Below, piece by piece: positions 15,934-24,359 of a stretch of 64,000 nt of DNA (its first letter is position 1; every line of letters begins with the position of its first letter). The stretch covers positions 47,615 to 111,614 of the forward strand of contig JACKFC010000016.1 of assembly GCA_020632665.1 (NCBI GenBank), written 5' to 3'. The translations under genes and the position numbers were made by a program. Under the pieces are notes generated by a model. That model saw only the letters and a program-made list of their open reading frames with translations, made no database searches and had not been told where the DNA came from. Source of the stretch: Deltaproteobacteria bacterium. GTDB lineage: Bacteria > Myxococcota_A > UBA9042.

Positions 15934-16634
15934 GTGGCCTCCGGGACTGCAATGCCGAGGTCAACCCGGACGTACTCCTCGGAATCGCCTTGCGTCTCAC
16001 CGACCTTGGCCGAGAAGACGTAGCCGTCGATGTAGCCGTCGAGGTGCTCGGGGCTCTGAGCGTTGGCGTCGTCACCGAGGTGAAGGCGGACACGGCCACG
16101 AGTGCAGTAGCCCGACAACATGGCTTGGGCTGCTTCACCCGTCGTCCAGCAACTCACCAAGTAGCGGGTGTGATTGCTGTAGTGCAGCACGGATGCTCGA
16201 CCGTGCCGATAGTCGAGGAGATCGACCTGAGCGCCGAGATCCGGCGGAGCTGCCTCGACCTCGGCGCTCAGAAGGGGCACGACTCCGAGAGGCGCACTAG
16301 TGCCGGTGTAGCTCGTGGCTCCCGTAGTAGTCGCAGCCAGGCCGAGGGCCGCTCGAAGATTGCCATCCGGTGTCAGGTCGAAAGTGCCACCGGAAGAGGA
16401 GATGGTGATCCGGTTGGTCGTGGGATCCCAGCTCCGGGTGTACGTCGAGGCAAGCACTGCACTGAACGTGTCGGTGTAGTTCTTGAGGGCGGTCAGGAAC
16501 GGCGTCGGCGTCGAAACACGAGCAGTTGATGTCGTCGCCCCTTCGGTGGCCTGGCACCTCTGGAGGATGATCGGCTGCGGGACCAAATAGTCACCCCGAG
16601 CCCAGACGTACGACTCCAAGTAGAGGTTGCTCAT
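15930..16634 (-). CDS. Tail-tip protein, unknown function
   Basis: 234 residues with no recognised motif: MSNLYLESYVWARGDYLVPQ, a Thr-rich middle and a C-terminal half rich in charged strands (SEEYVRVDLGIAVPE). It overlaps both neighbours by 4 bp. The position between the distal-tail candidate and the hub-like protein suggests a baseplate component. Confidence 0.65.
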   Translation of the reverse strand: MSNLYLESYVWARGDYLVPQPIILQRCQATEGATTSTARVSTPTPFLTALKNYTDTFSAVLASTYTRSWDPTTNRITISSSGGTFDLTPDGNLRAALGLAATTTGATSYTGTSAPLGVVPLLSAEVEAAPPDLGAQVDLLDYRHGRASVLHYSNHTRYLVSCWTTGEAAQAMLSGYCTRGRVRLHLGDDANAQSPEHLDGYIDGYVFSAKVGETQGDSEEYVRVDLGIAVPEAT

Positions 16635-17272
16635 CCTCGCACCTCAAGATCCGCCAACCAGTGGACCGGGGAGAGTCGGGAACGGGAGACGGGGCCGAGG
16701 GTCAGGGCACGCCATGTAGGAGAGGCCGCCCCGCCGTCGTCGGCGTAGTAGGCCGTCCTCGGGGATGCAGCTCGGGCAAGGATCTGCGTGAGCCTCGAAG
16801 CCTCGATGGCGTCGAGGGGCATCGAGAGCAGAGGCCGTCGGGCCGAGGTTCCGGGGACCGAGGCGATCAAGCCCGGCTCTCCTTCACCGTCGATGCTTCG
16901 CCACCAGCGCCGAAGAAGCTCCCCTTCCGTGGGCAGGGCACAGAAGATCGTGCCGACCACGGGGCCACATGTTGCAGCCACGGTCGGGCCTTGGCTTGCC
17001 GGGAAGCCGAACAGTGATTGCGCCGTCGAGTTCGCCGTCACCGTGTAGGCCGTGCCAGTGTAGATCGTGGCGTCCATGCCGGCCTCGGTGCTCGACCGGC
17101 TTGCCTGCCACCAGGTGCCACCGCCGACGGCGGCAACCAGTTCATCGAGTGCGCTCTTGGCGTCCTTGGCCGAGGCCGACGGCGACCAGACGATGGGCGG
17201 GTTGATCCCGTCATCGCACGTCACCTGAGCCTGCGACCAGGCGTCACGGGTCGAGAGAACAAGGAGTGCCAT
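16631..17272 (-). CDS. Distal tail (Dit-position) protein
   Basis: 213 residues. The ATG at 17272 follows GGGAGG at ideal spacing; a GTG at 17275 is less likely. It is the first gene after the tape measure, the usual place of the distal tail protein. There are no sequence signatures. It is separated from the tape measure by about 180 bp made of three consecutive hairpins, so its expression may be set separately from the tape measure. Confidence 0.6.
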   Translation of the reverse strand: MALLVLSTRDAWSQAQVTCDDGINPPIVWSPSASAKDAKSALDELVAAVGGGTWWQASRSSTEAGMDATIYTGTAYTVTANSTAQSLFGFPASQGPTVAATCGPVVGTIFCALPTEGELLRRWWRSIDGEGEPGLIASVPGTSARRPLLSMPLDAIEASRLTQILARAASPRTAYYADDGGAASPTWRALTLGPVSRSRLSPVHWLADLEVRG

Positions 17273-17289
17273 CACCAGCCTCCCGAGCC

Positions 17290-17452
17290 GGTGGCACTTG
17301 TTGGGTTGCTCTTACTAAAGGAACAAGTGCCACCCGAGGAAGTGGATCCACTTGTTGGGTTCCTCTTACTAAAGGAACAAGTGGATCCACCCGACCACGA
17401 GGTGGGCACACTTGTTCCCTTAAGAAGAAGACCGAAAGAAGTGTGCCCACCT
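17290..17452 (-). promoter_or_regulatory. Three consecutive long hairpins between tape measure and distal tail gene
   Basis: H1 (17290-17334) pairs GGTGGCACTTGTT with AACAAGTGCCACC. H2 (17342-17390) pairs GTGGATCCACTTGTT with its complement. H3 (17400-17452) pairs 14 bp around GGTGGGCACACTT. H1 and H2 keep the same 19-nt loop, GGGTTCCTCTTACTAAAGG with one change in H1, while their outer stems differ but remain perfectly paired. The array begins two bases after the tape measure stop and ends just before the next ribosome site. Confidence 0.85.
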
Positions 17453-17456
17453 GACA

Positions 17457-19553
17457 TCACAGCCCCGTCCCCACCAGGCTTCGCTGGTCTCGCTTGATCT
17501 GCTTGGCGAGCTGGTGCTTCGTGGCGGTGACGCCGACGAACAAGTAGGTGTTGCCACCGGAGCTGCCGTTGCTCTGGTTCCCGCTCGGGGTCGAGGGCGT
17601 GAAGCCTCCTGAAGAAGTGCCACCACCGGAGGATCCGCCAACAGAAGGCGTCTTGCCGGTGGCCCCGCCGATCACTCCGCCGGCTGCGAGGCCATAGAGG
17701 GCGGCACTTGCACCGTGGGCTGCTGCCGAGGGGTAGTTCCCGGTGGCGATGCTTGCGAGGGCGGCTGCACCTTCGGTGATGGCCAAAATGGTGGCTTTCT
17801 CTCGTTCCCCATCCACGAAGGCGTTGGCGATCCCGCCGACGGCGGAGATCGCATCCGGGGCGCTGTTGGCGAGCCCTTCCCAAGAGCCGCTGATCTTCTG
17901 CACGGCACCAGCCGCACTCGAAGCTGCCTTGGCGAAGTCTCCATCGAGGGAGCCGGCAACCTGACCCACATACGACGCCGACTCGCCAATGCGAGCCCGA
18001 GCTGCGTCGGCTTCCTTCTTCCGAGCGTCGGCTTGGGCTTTGACGACAGCGGCGGCGTTGTCCTTGATGGACTTGATGCGGGTGCGGAGTTCGGCGTCGG
18101 CAAGGTCTTGGATCGCACGGATGCGCTTCTGCTTGTCGGCGGTGTCGAGCCCTGCCGTATTCTCGGTTTCGAGAACTTGCCGTTGGGTCTGGATGCCGAT
18201 CAGCTTCCGTTCGGCGGCAACCTGAGCCTCAACTGAAGTAGCCGTTGCTCTCCGGGCACGGGCCAACAAGTCGAGGGTTTCGAGGTCTTGCCTCTGGTAG
18301 TCGAGGAGAGCCCGAGCACCGGCCTCGTTCTGCCGCAACCCGTAGGCGGCCTGCTTTGCTGCCTCTGCCTCTGCCCGTCGTGCTGCGGCGAGGGCTCGAC
18401 TTGCGGCCTCCTGCCTCTTCTTCCTTGCGAGTTCGGCGTTGGCGGCCTTGGCGTCTTCCGCCTCCCGAGCTGCGTCCTCGACGGCAATTTGGCGTTCGAC
18501 CTTTGCGGCATCGACGAGGGCTGCTTGCAGGCTGATGACTCGATTCTGCCTATCCCGGATCTTCCCGGTGATTGCCTCGACCTCTTTGCGTGCCGCCGCC
18601 ACGGCCTCGGCCTGTGCCTTGGTGGCCGAGGCTTCAGCCTTGGCGTATCGAGACGATGAGTCGAAAGCGGCACCCAACTTCGCCGTCAGAGATTGATGTT
18701 CACGGAGTGCGGCAAGGGGACCACGATGGCCCGCTTCGAGGTCGGCCAACTTCTTCTTGGCCCCTTCGAGTTCCTTAGCGAACTTCGAGAACCCAGCAGC
18801 CGCCTCCTTGTCGGCATCCGAGCCCAAACCGGCCAGTGCCGTTCCGGCAACGGCGGCACTCAGGCTGATGGTCTGCATCTCGATGCCCAGGGCACGGAGC
18901 TTGTTCTTGAGCTTGTCCGACTCGGAAGCCGACGACGACAAGCTCTTGGCGAATTCCTCCACGGCCTTGCTGCCGTCGTCGCCGACCTCCTTGGCCTTGG
19001 CGACGACGGCTCGAAGGTCGTCTTGGACATCAGACGCACTCTTGCCCGACTCGATGAGGGCTTGCCCGAGGCTGACTGAAGCTTCGGCGGACAAGTCGAA
19101 CTCGTTGCGAAGTGCACGGATGTCGTTGAGGACTTGGCCCGAGAAGGCCTGCTTGAGTCGGGCTTCGGCCTGTTGTGCGGCCTGTGCTTGGAGCACGAGG
19201 ACCGTGGTGAGACCCGCTGCGGCTGCTCCAGCGAGGCCGATCGGCCCCGGGAGCAAAGTCAGTACGTCGTCGAACGCACCGGCGGCTTCGGATGCCGAAC
19301 GGAATGCTCCTTCCGACCGACCGGCAAAGTCACCGAGCGAGGAGAGGGCCGTGCTGAGTTTGCCTGCCCGACCTGCGGCTTCGTCACCGGCCTTCGAGAA
19401 CGACTTGCCAAAGTCCGTGGAAGAGTCAGCGGCTTCTCGGAGCTTGGCGTTGGCCCGTGCGAGTTCGCCCTGGACCTTGGCAATCTTCTTGCTCGCCTGA
19501 TCGTCAGCACCGATGACGATCTTCGTTTCGACTCGGGCTGCGGCTGTGGTCAT
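17457..19553 (-). CDS. Tail tape measure protein
   Basis: 698 residues from the ATG at 19553 (MTTAAARVETKIVIGADDQ); the 30-residue upstream frame overlaps the chaperone extension and is rejected. It has long Ala/Glu/Lys-rich helices (KVQGELARANAKLREAADSS, RKKRQEAASRALAAARRAEAEA), hydrophobic segments LPGPIGLAGAAAAGLTTVL and AAYGLAAGGVIGGATG, and a Gly/Ser-rich tail. This is the usual architecture, and the gene follows the G/GT pair. The start overlaps the GT stop. At about 0.15 nm per residue the tail would be roughly 105 nm (family rule of thumb, inference). Confidence 0.9.
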   Translation of the reverse strand: MTTAAARVETKIVIGADDQASKKIAKVQGELARANAKLREAADSSTDFGKSFSKAGDEAAGRAGKLSTALSSLGDFAGRSEGAFRSASEAAGAFDDVLTLLPGPIGLAGAAAAGLTTVLVLQAQAAQQAEARLKQAFSGQVLNDIRALRNEFDLSAEASVSLGQALIESGKSASDVQDDLRAVVAKAKEVGDDGSKAVEEFAKSLSSSASESDKLKNKLRALGIEMQTISLSAAVAGTALAGLGSDADKEAAAGFSKFAKELEGAKKKLADLEAGHRGPLAALREHQSLTAKLGAAFDSSSRYAKAEASATKAQAEAVAAARKEVEAITGKIRDRQNRVISLQAALVDAAKVERQIAVEDAAREAEDAKAANAELARKKRQEAASRALAAARRAEAEAAKQAAYGLRQNEAGARALLDYQRQDLETLDLLARARRATATSVEAQVAAERKLIGIQTQRQVLETENTAGLDTADKQKRIRAIQDLADAELRTRIKSIKDNAAAVVKAQADARKKEADAARARIGESASYVGQVAGSLDGDFAKAASSAAGAVQKISGSWEGLANSAPDAISAVGGIANAFVDGEREKATILAITEGAAALASIATGNYPSAAAHGASAALYGLAAGGVIGGATGKTPSVGGSSGGGTSSGGFTPSTPSGNQSNGSSGGNTYLFVGVTATKHQLAKQIKRDQRSLVGTGL

Positions 19554-20259
19554 CTCTGGGCCTCGTGTGCGGCCTTCTTGCGGCGCTCGGCTTTCAGAGC
19601 GAGCAAGGCATAGGCCGTCCCTGCGCCATACCCGTTGGGCCACCCATCAAGAGGCTGAAGACCTGCGTAGGCTTCGAGGTGTTGGACTGCCGACCACCAC
19701 GAGGACCGAAGGAGCGAGTAGGGACATATCTCGAAGACGTGGCCGTAGACCTCACCCTCGGGAGCGTTGTCGCACTCGCCGTGATGGCACCGACAGCGAT
19801 GAACAACCGACCGAAGGAACGCCTCGTGGACCTCGATCTTGGCGAGGAGATCAATGAAGGCGTAGCCCTCAACCGCTACTCCGTCTCGGGCTCTTCGGAC
19901 TCCGGGGCCGGGACGAAAGGGAGTTCACCGCCGAGGCTCAGATGCACGAGGGCTTGGCGGAGTGGGTGGGCCAGGTGCCAAGGCCACTTGGCGACCTCGG
20001 CGGCCTTCTTCTTGTCGCCATCCACGCTGACCACACAGGTGCTCAGGATGTAGGCCAGCTCGGAGGCGGAGTCTTCCGACGCCGATGCCTTGGCGAACTC
20101 GACGCCCGTCATGGGTCGGACCTCGACCACCGTTGCGCCGTCGCACTTGGCGACCTTGCCCTCGGGGATCCAACCGGATGCGGCCACGAGGCCGAGTTCA
20201 ACGGAGGGGTCGTCAGCATGGACAAGGCGTGCGGTGTCGGAGCTGAGTACGAGTGCCAT
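19550..20259 (-). CDS. Tail assembly chaperone G and GT, -1 programmed frameshift
   Basis: The short form G runs from the ATG at 20259 to the TAG at 19876-19878 (MALVLSSDTARLVHADDPSV to the acidic end SEEPETE). A perfect -1 slippery heptamer C CCT TTC lies in frame at 19921-19915. Slipping there enters a frame that is open past the G stop and continues to a TGA at 19550, overlapping the tape measure ATG. The extension reads GYAFIDLLAKIEVHEAFL and ends with LLALKAERRKKAAHEAQR. It contains CRCHHGEC. The extension has no start codon of its own. The fusion, about 236 residues, corresponds to lambda gpGT. Order, frame and overlap all match the family rule. Confidence 0.85.
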
Positions 20260-20275
20260 CTTCGGCCCCCTGAGC

Positions 20276-20295
20276 ACACCCTATATATAGGGTGT
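20276..20295. promoter_or_regulatory. 20-bp perfect palindrome before the chaperone gene
   Basis: ACACCCTATATATAGGGTGT, 17 bp upstream of the leftward ATG at 20259 and just after the tail tube stop. It is AT-rich at its centre in a GC-rich operon. It could be an operator, a promoter with a TATATA box, or a short hairpin. Confidence 0.6.
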
Positions 20296-20306
20296 AGGTG
20301 CGTGGT

Positions 20307-21653
20307 TCAGGCCAAGGCCAGACGGGCGACCGTGTTGCCGGGTGCAGTCGAGGAGCCGTCCCCGCTGTAGCTGCTCGCCTCCATCGAGACCTGATAGGCG
20401 AGGAGGCCGCCGGCCTCGGTGAGCTGCGGGACAGCCGTGAGCTTGCCGGCGGGCACGAGGGCCGAGAAGATCCGCCCGATGCCGGCTCCGGTGTAAATTC
20501 CGAACGACTGAGCCACCGATCGCTGGAGGTAACTTTGCCACTTGTGGCTGCCCTGGGTCGCACCGGCACCGACGGGATCATAGATGGCGTCCGTGCTGTC
20601 GTGAGGGATCGTGGCCGTGACGGAGATTCGGCGGCTGACGACGTCGATCGAGTAGATGCCCTGCGTAGCCGAGTGGCACTTGCGCTCCGCCAAGGTCGCC
20701 GAGAACTCCAGCGAGACGCCTTCGAGGCCACAGGCAAGCGAACCGGCGAGAGTTGCACGACCGTTGCTCGTGCCGACGATGGGGCTGACTCGGTTGTAGT
20801 CGTCGGGGACCACGAGTCCGCCGATCGTGCTGTCGGCCTCGAAATCGGCGAAGCGGAAGACGAACTCGATGATCGGGACCTCGGCGCTGTCCAAGGAGAT
20901 CTTGAACGACTCACCGACCAAGCCGGTCAGGATGTAGCCGTAGGCTGCGCTCGAAGACCCAACATACCGAGCCGTCAGAGGGCGGGGCTGGTCGCTCGAA
21001 GCGTAGGCGGTCAGCGTGGCGAAAGTCTCCGCCGTGTTGCTGTTCTTTGTGTTGGCGCTCGCCTCGAAGAGGGTCAGGGCATCGGCGGCAATGCTCTTGA
21101 TGAACCCCATCTGCGGGCTGGTCTCCGAGGTGCCTTCGCCACTCACGAGGAACTCGCCCTCGTGGTAGTTCGTGCCCGAGGCTGCATCGACGGTCACGAC
21201 CGTCGAGGTGGCCGAGGCAACATCGTCGGCGGCGTAGCCTGAATTCTTGTGGGCAAAACTTCCGAGCCAGAAGTTGGCGTTGCGGTCCGAGAGGGTGGCT
21301 CCGGCCAGGTTGGAAACGTCACTGCCGAGCATGTTCGCTGCGAGACAGAACCAAGGCGACACGACGCCGGTGGTCACACCCGGTTGCTCCGTCACGGGGG
21401 CGTAGGTTGAGGCGAGCCCTTCCATCGGGACGCTGAAGGTGATCTTCCCGCTCCGGCCACCGACTACACGCTCCGGCGCTGCGCCGGGCTGACCGGTCAA
21501 GAGGGCCAACTCATCCACCCGAGTGTCGAAGCTGATCTTGGGCGTCTCGCACTTGAGCGCCACGAAGTCCCCGCTCGTGGTGTTCGGCGTGGTCAAGTCG
21601 TCTTGGATGGCGAGAAGGAGGCTCGATTCGCTAGTGCTCCAGGGGTTGCCCAT
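20307..21653 (-). CDS. Major tail tube protein
   Basis: 448 residues. It lies between the tail terminator candidate and the G/GT chaperones, the invariable place of the tube protein. The sequence is beta-rich (VALKCETPKISFDTRVDELA, LEGVSLEFSATLAERKCHS, RRISVTATIPHD), with an insertion of about 150 residues in the middle that would make it larger than most tube proteins. It has no signal and no enzyme motif. It starts MGNPWSTSESSLLLAIQDDL. Confidence 0.75.
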   Translation of the reverse strand: MGNPWSTSESSLLLAIQDDLTTPNTTSGDFVALKCETPKISFDTRVDELALLTGQPGAAPERVVGGRSGKITFSVPMEGLASTYAPVTEQPGVTTGVVSPWFCLAANMLGSDVSNLAGATLSDRNANFWLGSFAHKNSGYAADDVASATSTVVTVDAASGTNYHEGEFLVSGEGTSETSPQMGFIKSIAADALTLFEASANTKNSNTAETFATLTAYASSDQPRPLTARYVGSSSAAYGYILTGLVGESFKISLDSAEVPIIEFVFRFADFEADSTIGGLVVPDDYNRVSPIVGTSNGRATLAGSLACGLEGVSLEFSATLAERKCHSATQGIYSIDVVSRRISVTATIPHDSTDAIYDPVGAGATQGSHKWQSYLQRSVAQSFGIYTGAGIGRIFSALVPAGKLTAVPQLTEAGGLLAYQVSMEASSYSGDGSSTAPGNTVARLALA

Positions 21654-21656
21654 GAT

Positions 21657-22076
21657 TCACGCTCCGTACTTGAAGACCACCCGACAGGTGCGGGTGGACA
21701 CGAGGGTCGTTTCATCGAGGTCGGAGATGTCCCCGACCTCGACCTGCACACTGACGAGGTCGGCGTGCAGATTCGGCAAAGTCAGCAAGGCCACTGCGAT
21801 GGCGGCTGCGTCGTCTGCTGCTGTCGCCATACCCGTGGCGGAGTCGGTGTAGGCCACGGCGAGTTCGAGGTAGACCTCGTGCTCTGGTTTGAGGCACGGC
21901 GTTTGTCCCGGGAGTTGTCGAGAGCCGCCGATGCCGACCTCGACGATGCGACCAGCTCGCCGCACCCGAGAGGGGTTGGAGGCAACTCGGAGCTTGTCGT
22001 CGGGGCTTACACCCTCGGGCTCGGGGATCGCCTCGATGGCGGTCTGAACGGCGGTGAGAATCTCCGAGGGCTTCAT
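21657..22076 (-). CDS. Tail terminator/completion protein candidate
   Basis: 139 residues: an N-terminal helix MKPSEILTAVQTAIEAIPEPEG, then an alpha-beta pattern with ELAVAYTDSATGM and the closing strand TRTCRVVFKYGA. The size, order (connector, this gene, tail tube) and fold pattern match gpU-like terminators. Its ATG overlaps the stop of the connector gene. Confidence 0.65.
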   Translation of the reverse strand: MKPSEILTAVQTAIEAIPEPEGVSPDDKLRVASNPSRVRRAGRIVEVGIGGSRQLPGQTPCLKPEHEVYLELAVAYTDSATGMATAADDAAAIAVALLTLPNLHADLVSVQVEVGDISDLDETTLVSTRTCRVVFKYGA

Positions 22077-22945
22077 CGAGACACCTTGAAGGACCAGAGG
22101 TGCCCCTTCTTCTCGTCCTCGCTGATCGCTCCATCGGCGTTGGCGTCGTAGCCGAGCAAGGACTTCACGACCTCGGCAACGGCGTCCGTGAACGAGTAGC
22201 GGGCGTCCTTCGTGTAGGTCGAAACATCGGCCCCGGAAGGGACGTAGCCCTGCTCGGCGAGGAGCCAGTGGACCGCTTGCCAGGTCGGCTCTTCCAGCAC
22301 GGAGGGATCGGGGTAGAGATGTGCACGACGGCCCGAGGCTCGAAGAGCCTGGGCAACCTTGTCACTCGCCCTCTTGGCGATCTGCTCACAGAAGTCGTCG
22401 GTGCGGGTCTCAGCGTAGCTGGTCGAGATGTAGTCCCGTACGTCGTCGGCTGACACGGGGCTGACCCAAGGCCAACGAACTACGCTTACACCCTCGGTGT
22501 GATAGCCGCTGGTCGTGCCATCGCTGTACGACCACTCCAACCTGAAGTCGGAGCCGAGGAGAGCAAGACCAGGTGCCGAGAGGGTGGCGGTCAACCTGAT
22601 CTTGGCGACTGTCGATCCCGTATCGGGAACGTCGCTGAGTGCAGCTCGAAGATGGAGGTTGTCCCCGTTAATCCGAGCGACGGTCGGCATGTAGGTCACG
22701 CCGTCAGACTCGATGCGGATCTTCTCACCGACGGCGAAGTTCGCCGCCTCTCCAACGTCGAGGGCGAGAACGAGAGCCGTGCTACCGGCCTGCACCGTGC
22801 CGGTAGCTGTGGGCTTGCTGACCGTTGGAGATTCGACCGTGCTCCCGTCGGCTGCGAACAACGACAAAGTAGCCGTGGACGCAACGATCCCTTCGGCGGG
22901 GTCGAGGTAGACGGCTCGGCTCTGGTCGTAGCGGATTTCGAGCAT
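22073..22945 (-). CDS. Head-tail connector/adaptor protein
   Basis: 290 residues. The N-terminal half is beta-rich (LEIRYDQSRAVYLDPAEGIV, AVGEKIRIESDGVTYMPTV). The C-terminal half is helical with VSADDVRDYISTSYAETRTDDFCEQIAKRASDKV, like gp6-type adaptors that begin with a DDV..Y helix. It follows the capsid gene after a strong hairpin. The assignment is by order and this helical half. Confidence 0.62.
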   Translation of the reverse strand: MLEIRYDQSRAVYLDPAEGIVASTATLSLFAADGSTVESPTVSKPTATGTVQAGSTALVLALDVGEAANFAVGEKIRIESDGVTYMPTVARINGDNLHLRAALSDVPDTGSTVAKIRLTATLSAPGLALLGSDFRLEWSYSDGTTSGYHTEGVSVVRWPWVSPVSADDVRDYISTSYAETRTDDFCEQIAKRASDKVAQALRASGRRAHLYPDPSVLEEPTWQAVHWLLAEQGYVPSGADVSTYTKDARYSFTDAVAEVVKSLLGYDANADGAISEDEKKGHLWSFKVSR

Positions 22946-22977
22946 CCGGTGGCGGCTCCGTCGAGGTCGAGGGGTCG

Positions 22978-23021
22978 GGTGAGGCGAACCGTGGGAGGAA
23001 GGGCACGGTTCGCCTCACCCT
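22978..23021. terminator. 17-bp perfect hairpin after the capsid gene
   Basis: GGGTGAGGCGAACCGTG pairs perfectly with its complement across a 10-nt loop, within about 10 bp of the major capsid stop. It could stabilise the 3' end of the capsid mRNA or attenuate transcription into the connector gene. No U-tract is seen. Coordinates may be off by one. Confidence 0.7.
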
Positions 23022-23028
23022 ACGGGGC

Positions 23029-23913
23029 TTAGAAGTTCGCCCCGACGATGCCGGCCTCAGATGCGGTCACGCCGAACGTGAACGTGGCGGTTCCGGCCAG
23101 AGTCACACCGAGGCCGGTCGCCGACTCACGCACGTCGATCTGCGGCATCTTCCGCATCCATGCGATGAGCGGGTTGTTGACCTCGTCAGCCATGAACCAC
23201 TTGGTCGAGAGGCCAGGGATCACCACGACATCGGACACACCGGCCTTGTTGGCGCTCGCCTGGAGAGCAGCCGAGGTGACGCCCGAGTTGGCGATTTCGT
23301 AGGCGACATCGGCGTGGTCCTCACCGACGATCAGCTTGACCCGCTCACCCATACCGAGCACCACGCCGTCCTGTCCCTTGTAGCCCCGGAGGGTCTTCCG
23401 GGCCGTGGCAAAGGTCGATTGGCTGAGGGCTGCGGCACCGAGGAGGTTGCTCTGGGTCGCCGGGCCACCGTCAAACTCAATCGAGCCGTCGATGTACTTG
23501 GTGCCGGCGAGGATGCCTCGATCAAGCTCCATCGGGTGAGCCAAGGTGAAGAGACCGAGAATCCCCGTACTCACCGCATCACGGATGGTTGCAGCGCCAC
23601 GGTTGGCGAGGAGAGCTGCACGCTGCGCCACGATGTCCGGGTTGTCGTTGATGTCGTGCCACTTGATCATCTCCACGATCTCGAAGTTGACCGAAGCCAA
23701 CTCGACCTTGACCGTGTCGATGTCCGTGGGGCTCGCCTCGGTCGCACCCGCAACCGACCAGGTCCCCGTGCCGATGCCGGTGCCAAGCGAGAGGTTGGCC
23801 GTGTCCGTGGTGATGAGACGGCACGCTGCAAGCGCACCGAGAGGAGCGGCGGCCAGCGCCTCTGAGAAGGAGGTGAAGGCGGTAGTCTTCACCTTTGCGA
23901 GATCGTTTGCCAT
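23029..23913 (-). CDS. Major capsid protein, Mu gpT-like (HK97 fold)
   Basis: 294 residues, MANDLAKVKTTAFTSFSEAL. The signature stretch HPMELDRGILAGTKYIDGSI and the following YKGQDGVVLGMGERVKLIVG match the Mu gpT-type major head subunit. The C-terminal KWFMADEVNNPLIAWMRKMP is an HK97-fold P-domain-like strand. It follows the scaffold and a small head gene and precedes the hairpin and the connector. Confidence 0.85.
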   Translation of the reverse strand: MANDLAKVKTTAFTSFSEALAAAPLGALAACRLITTDTANLSLGTGIGTGTWSVAGATEASPTDIDTVKVELASVNFEIVEMIKWHDINDNPDIVAQRAALLANRGAATIRDAVSTGILGLFTLAHPMELDRGILAGTKYIDGSIEFDGGPATQSNLLGAAALSQSTFATARKTLRGYKGQDGVVLGMGERVKLIVGEDHADVAYEIANSGVTSAALQASANKAGVSDVVVIPGLSTKWFMADEVNNPLIAWMRKMPQIDVRESATGLGVTLAGTATFTFGVTASEAGIVGANF

Positions 23914-23967
23914 TGGTCAGTTCTCCGGGCCGGGTTCTATCCGGCAAGTGGATGGTTGAGGGGCCGG

Positions 23968-24318
23968 TTAGAGCATTCGCACCGGCTTGCCCTTCGTCTT
24001 CATTCGGTTCTGCTGGTCACGCTCGACCTGAGCGGCCCAAAGAGTTGTCTCGTAGACATCCCGTGGCATCGCCCAAACCTCGCTGCGGCTGATGCCGGCC
24101 ACAGCCGGGCTCGGGTCGAGCCGAATCCAGCCTTCCCGGTCGAGCCGGTCACGTTGGGCGATCAGGCGGCCTTCAGGTTGAGCGAGGTCGAGGATTCGAT
24201 ACTCAAGCTCCGGGTCGGGATTCACGACGCCGCTGTGGTTGGTCGTCGGCGGGGCCGCAGCAGCCGCAGTCGCCTTCGCCTTGCTTGCCTCGATCTGTGC
24301 CTTCGTCAGCTTGCTCAC
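23968..24318 (-). CDS. Small head protein, unknown
   Basis: 116 residues, GTG start after GGAGG. An N-terminal Lys/Ala-rich helix (MSKLTKAQIEASKAKATAAA) and a short alpha-beta part. It lies between scaffold and capsid, where head decoration or accessory proteins are found. No motif recognised. Confidence 0.6.
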   Translation of the reverse strand: MSKLTKAQIEASKAKATAAAAAPPTTNHSGVVNPDPELEYRILDLAQPEGRLIAQRDRLDREGWIRLDPSPAVAGISRSEVWAMPRDVYETTLWAAQVERDQQNRMKTKGKPVRML

Positions 24319-24359
24319 GTTGAGCCTCCGTTGTTCTGGTTCGCCATACCCACGAGTGA

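Noticed and set aside
17290..17452. Integron attC-like sites (GTTGGGT next to stems)
   Set aside because: The core-site pairing RYYYAAC/GTTRRRY is not arranged at the ends of the stems, and there is no integron integrase or cassette array.
19594..19872. 92-residue minus-strand ORF between chaperone and tape measure
   Set aside because: It is the frame beside the GT extension; its Ser/Arg-rich composition is shadow-like and the -1 frame gives a coherent protein.
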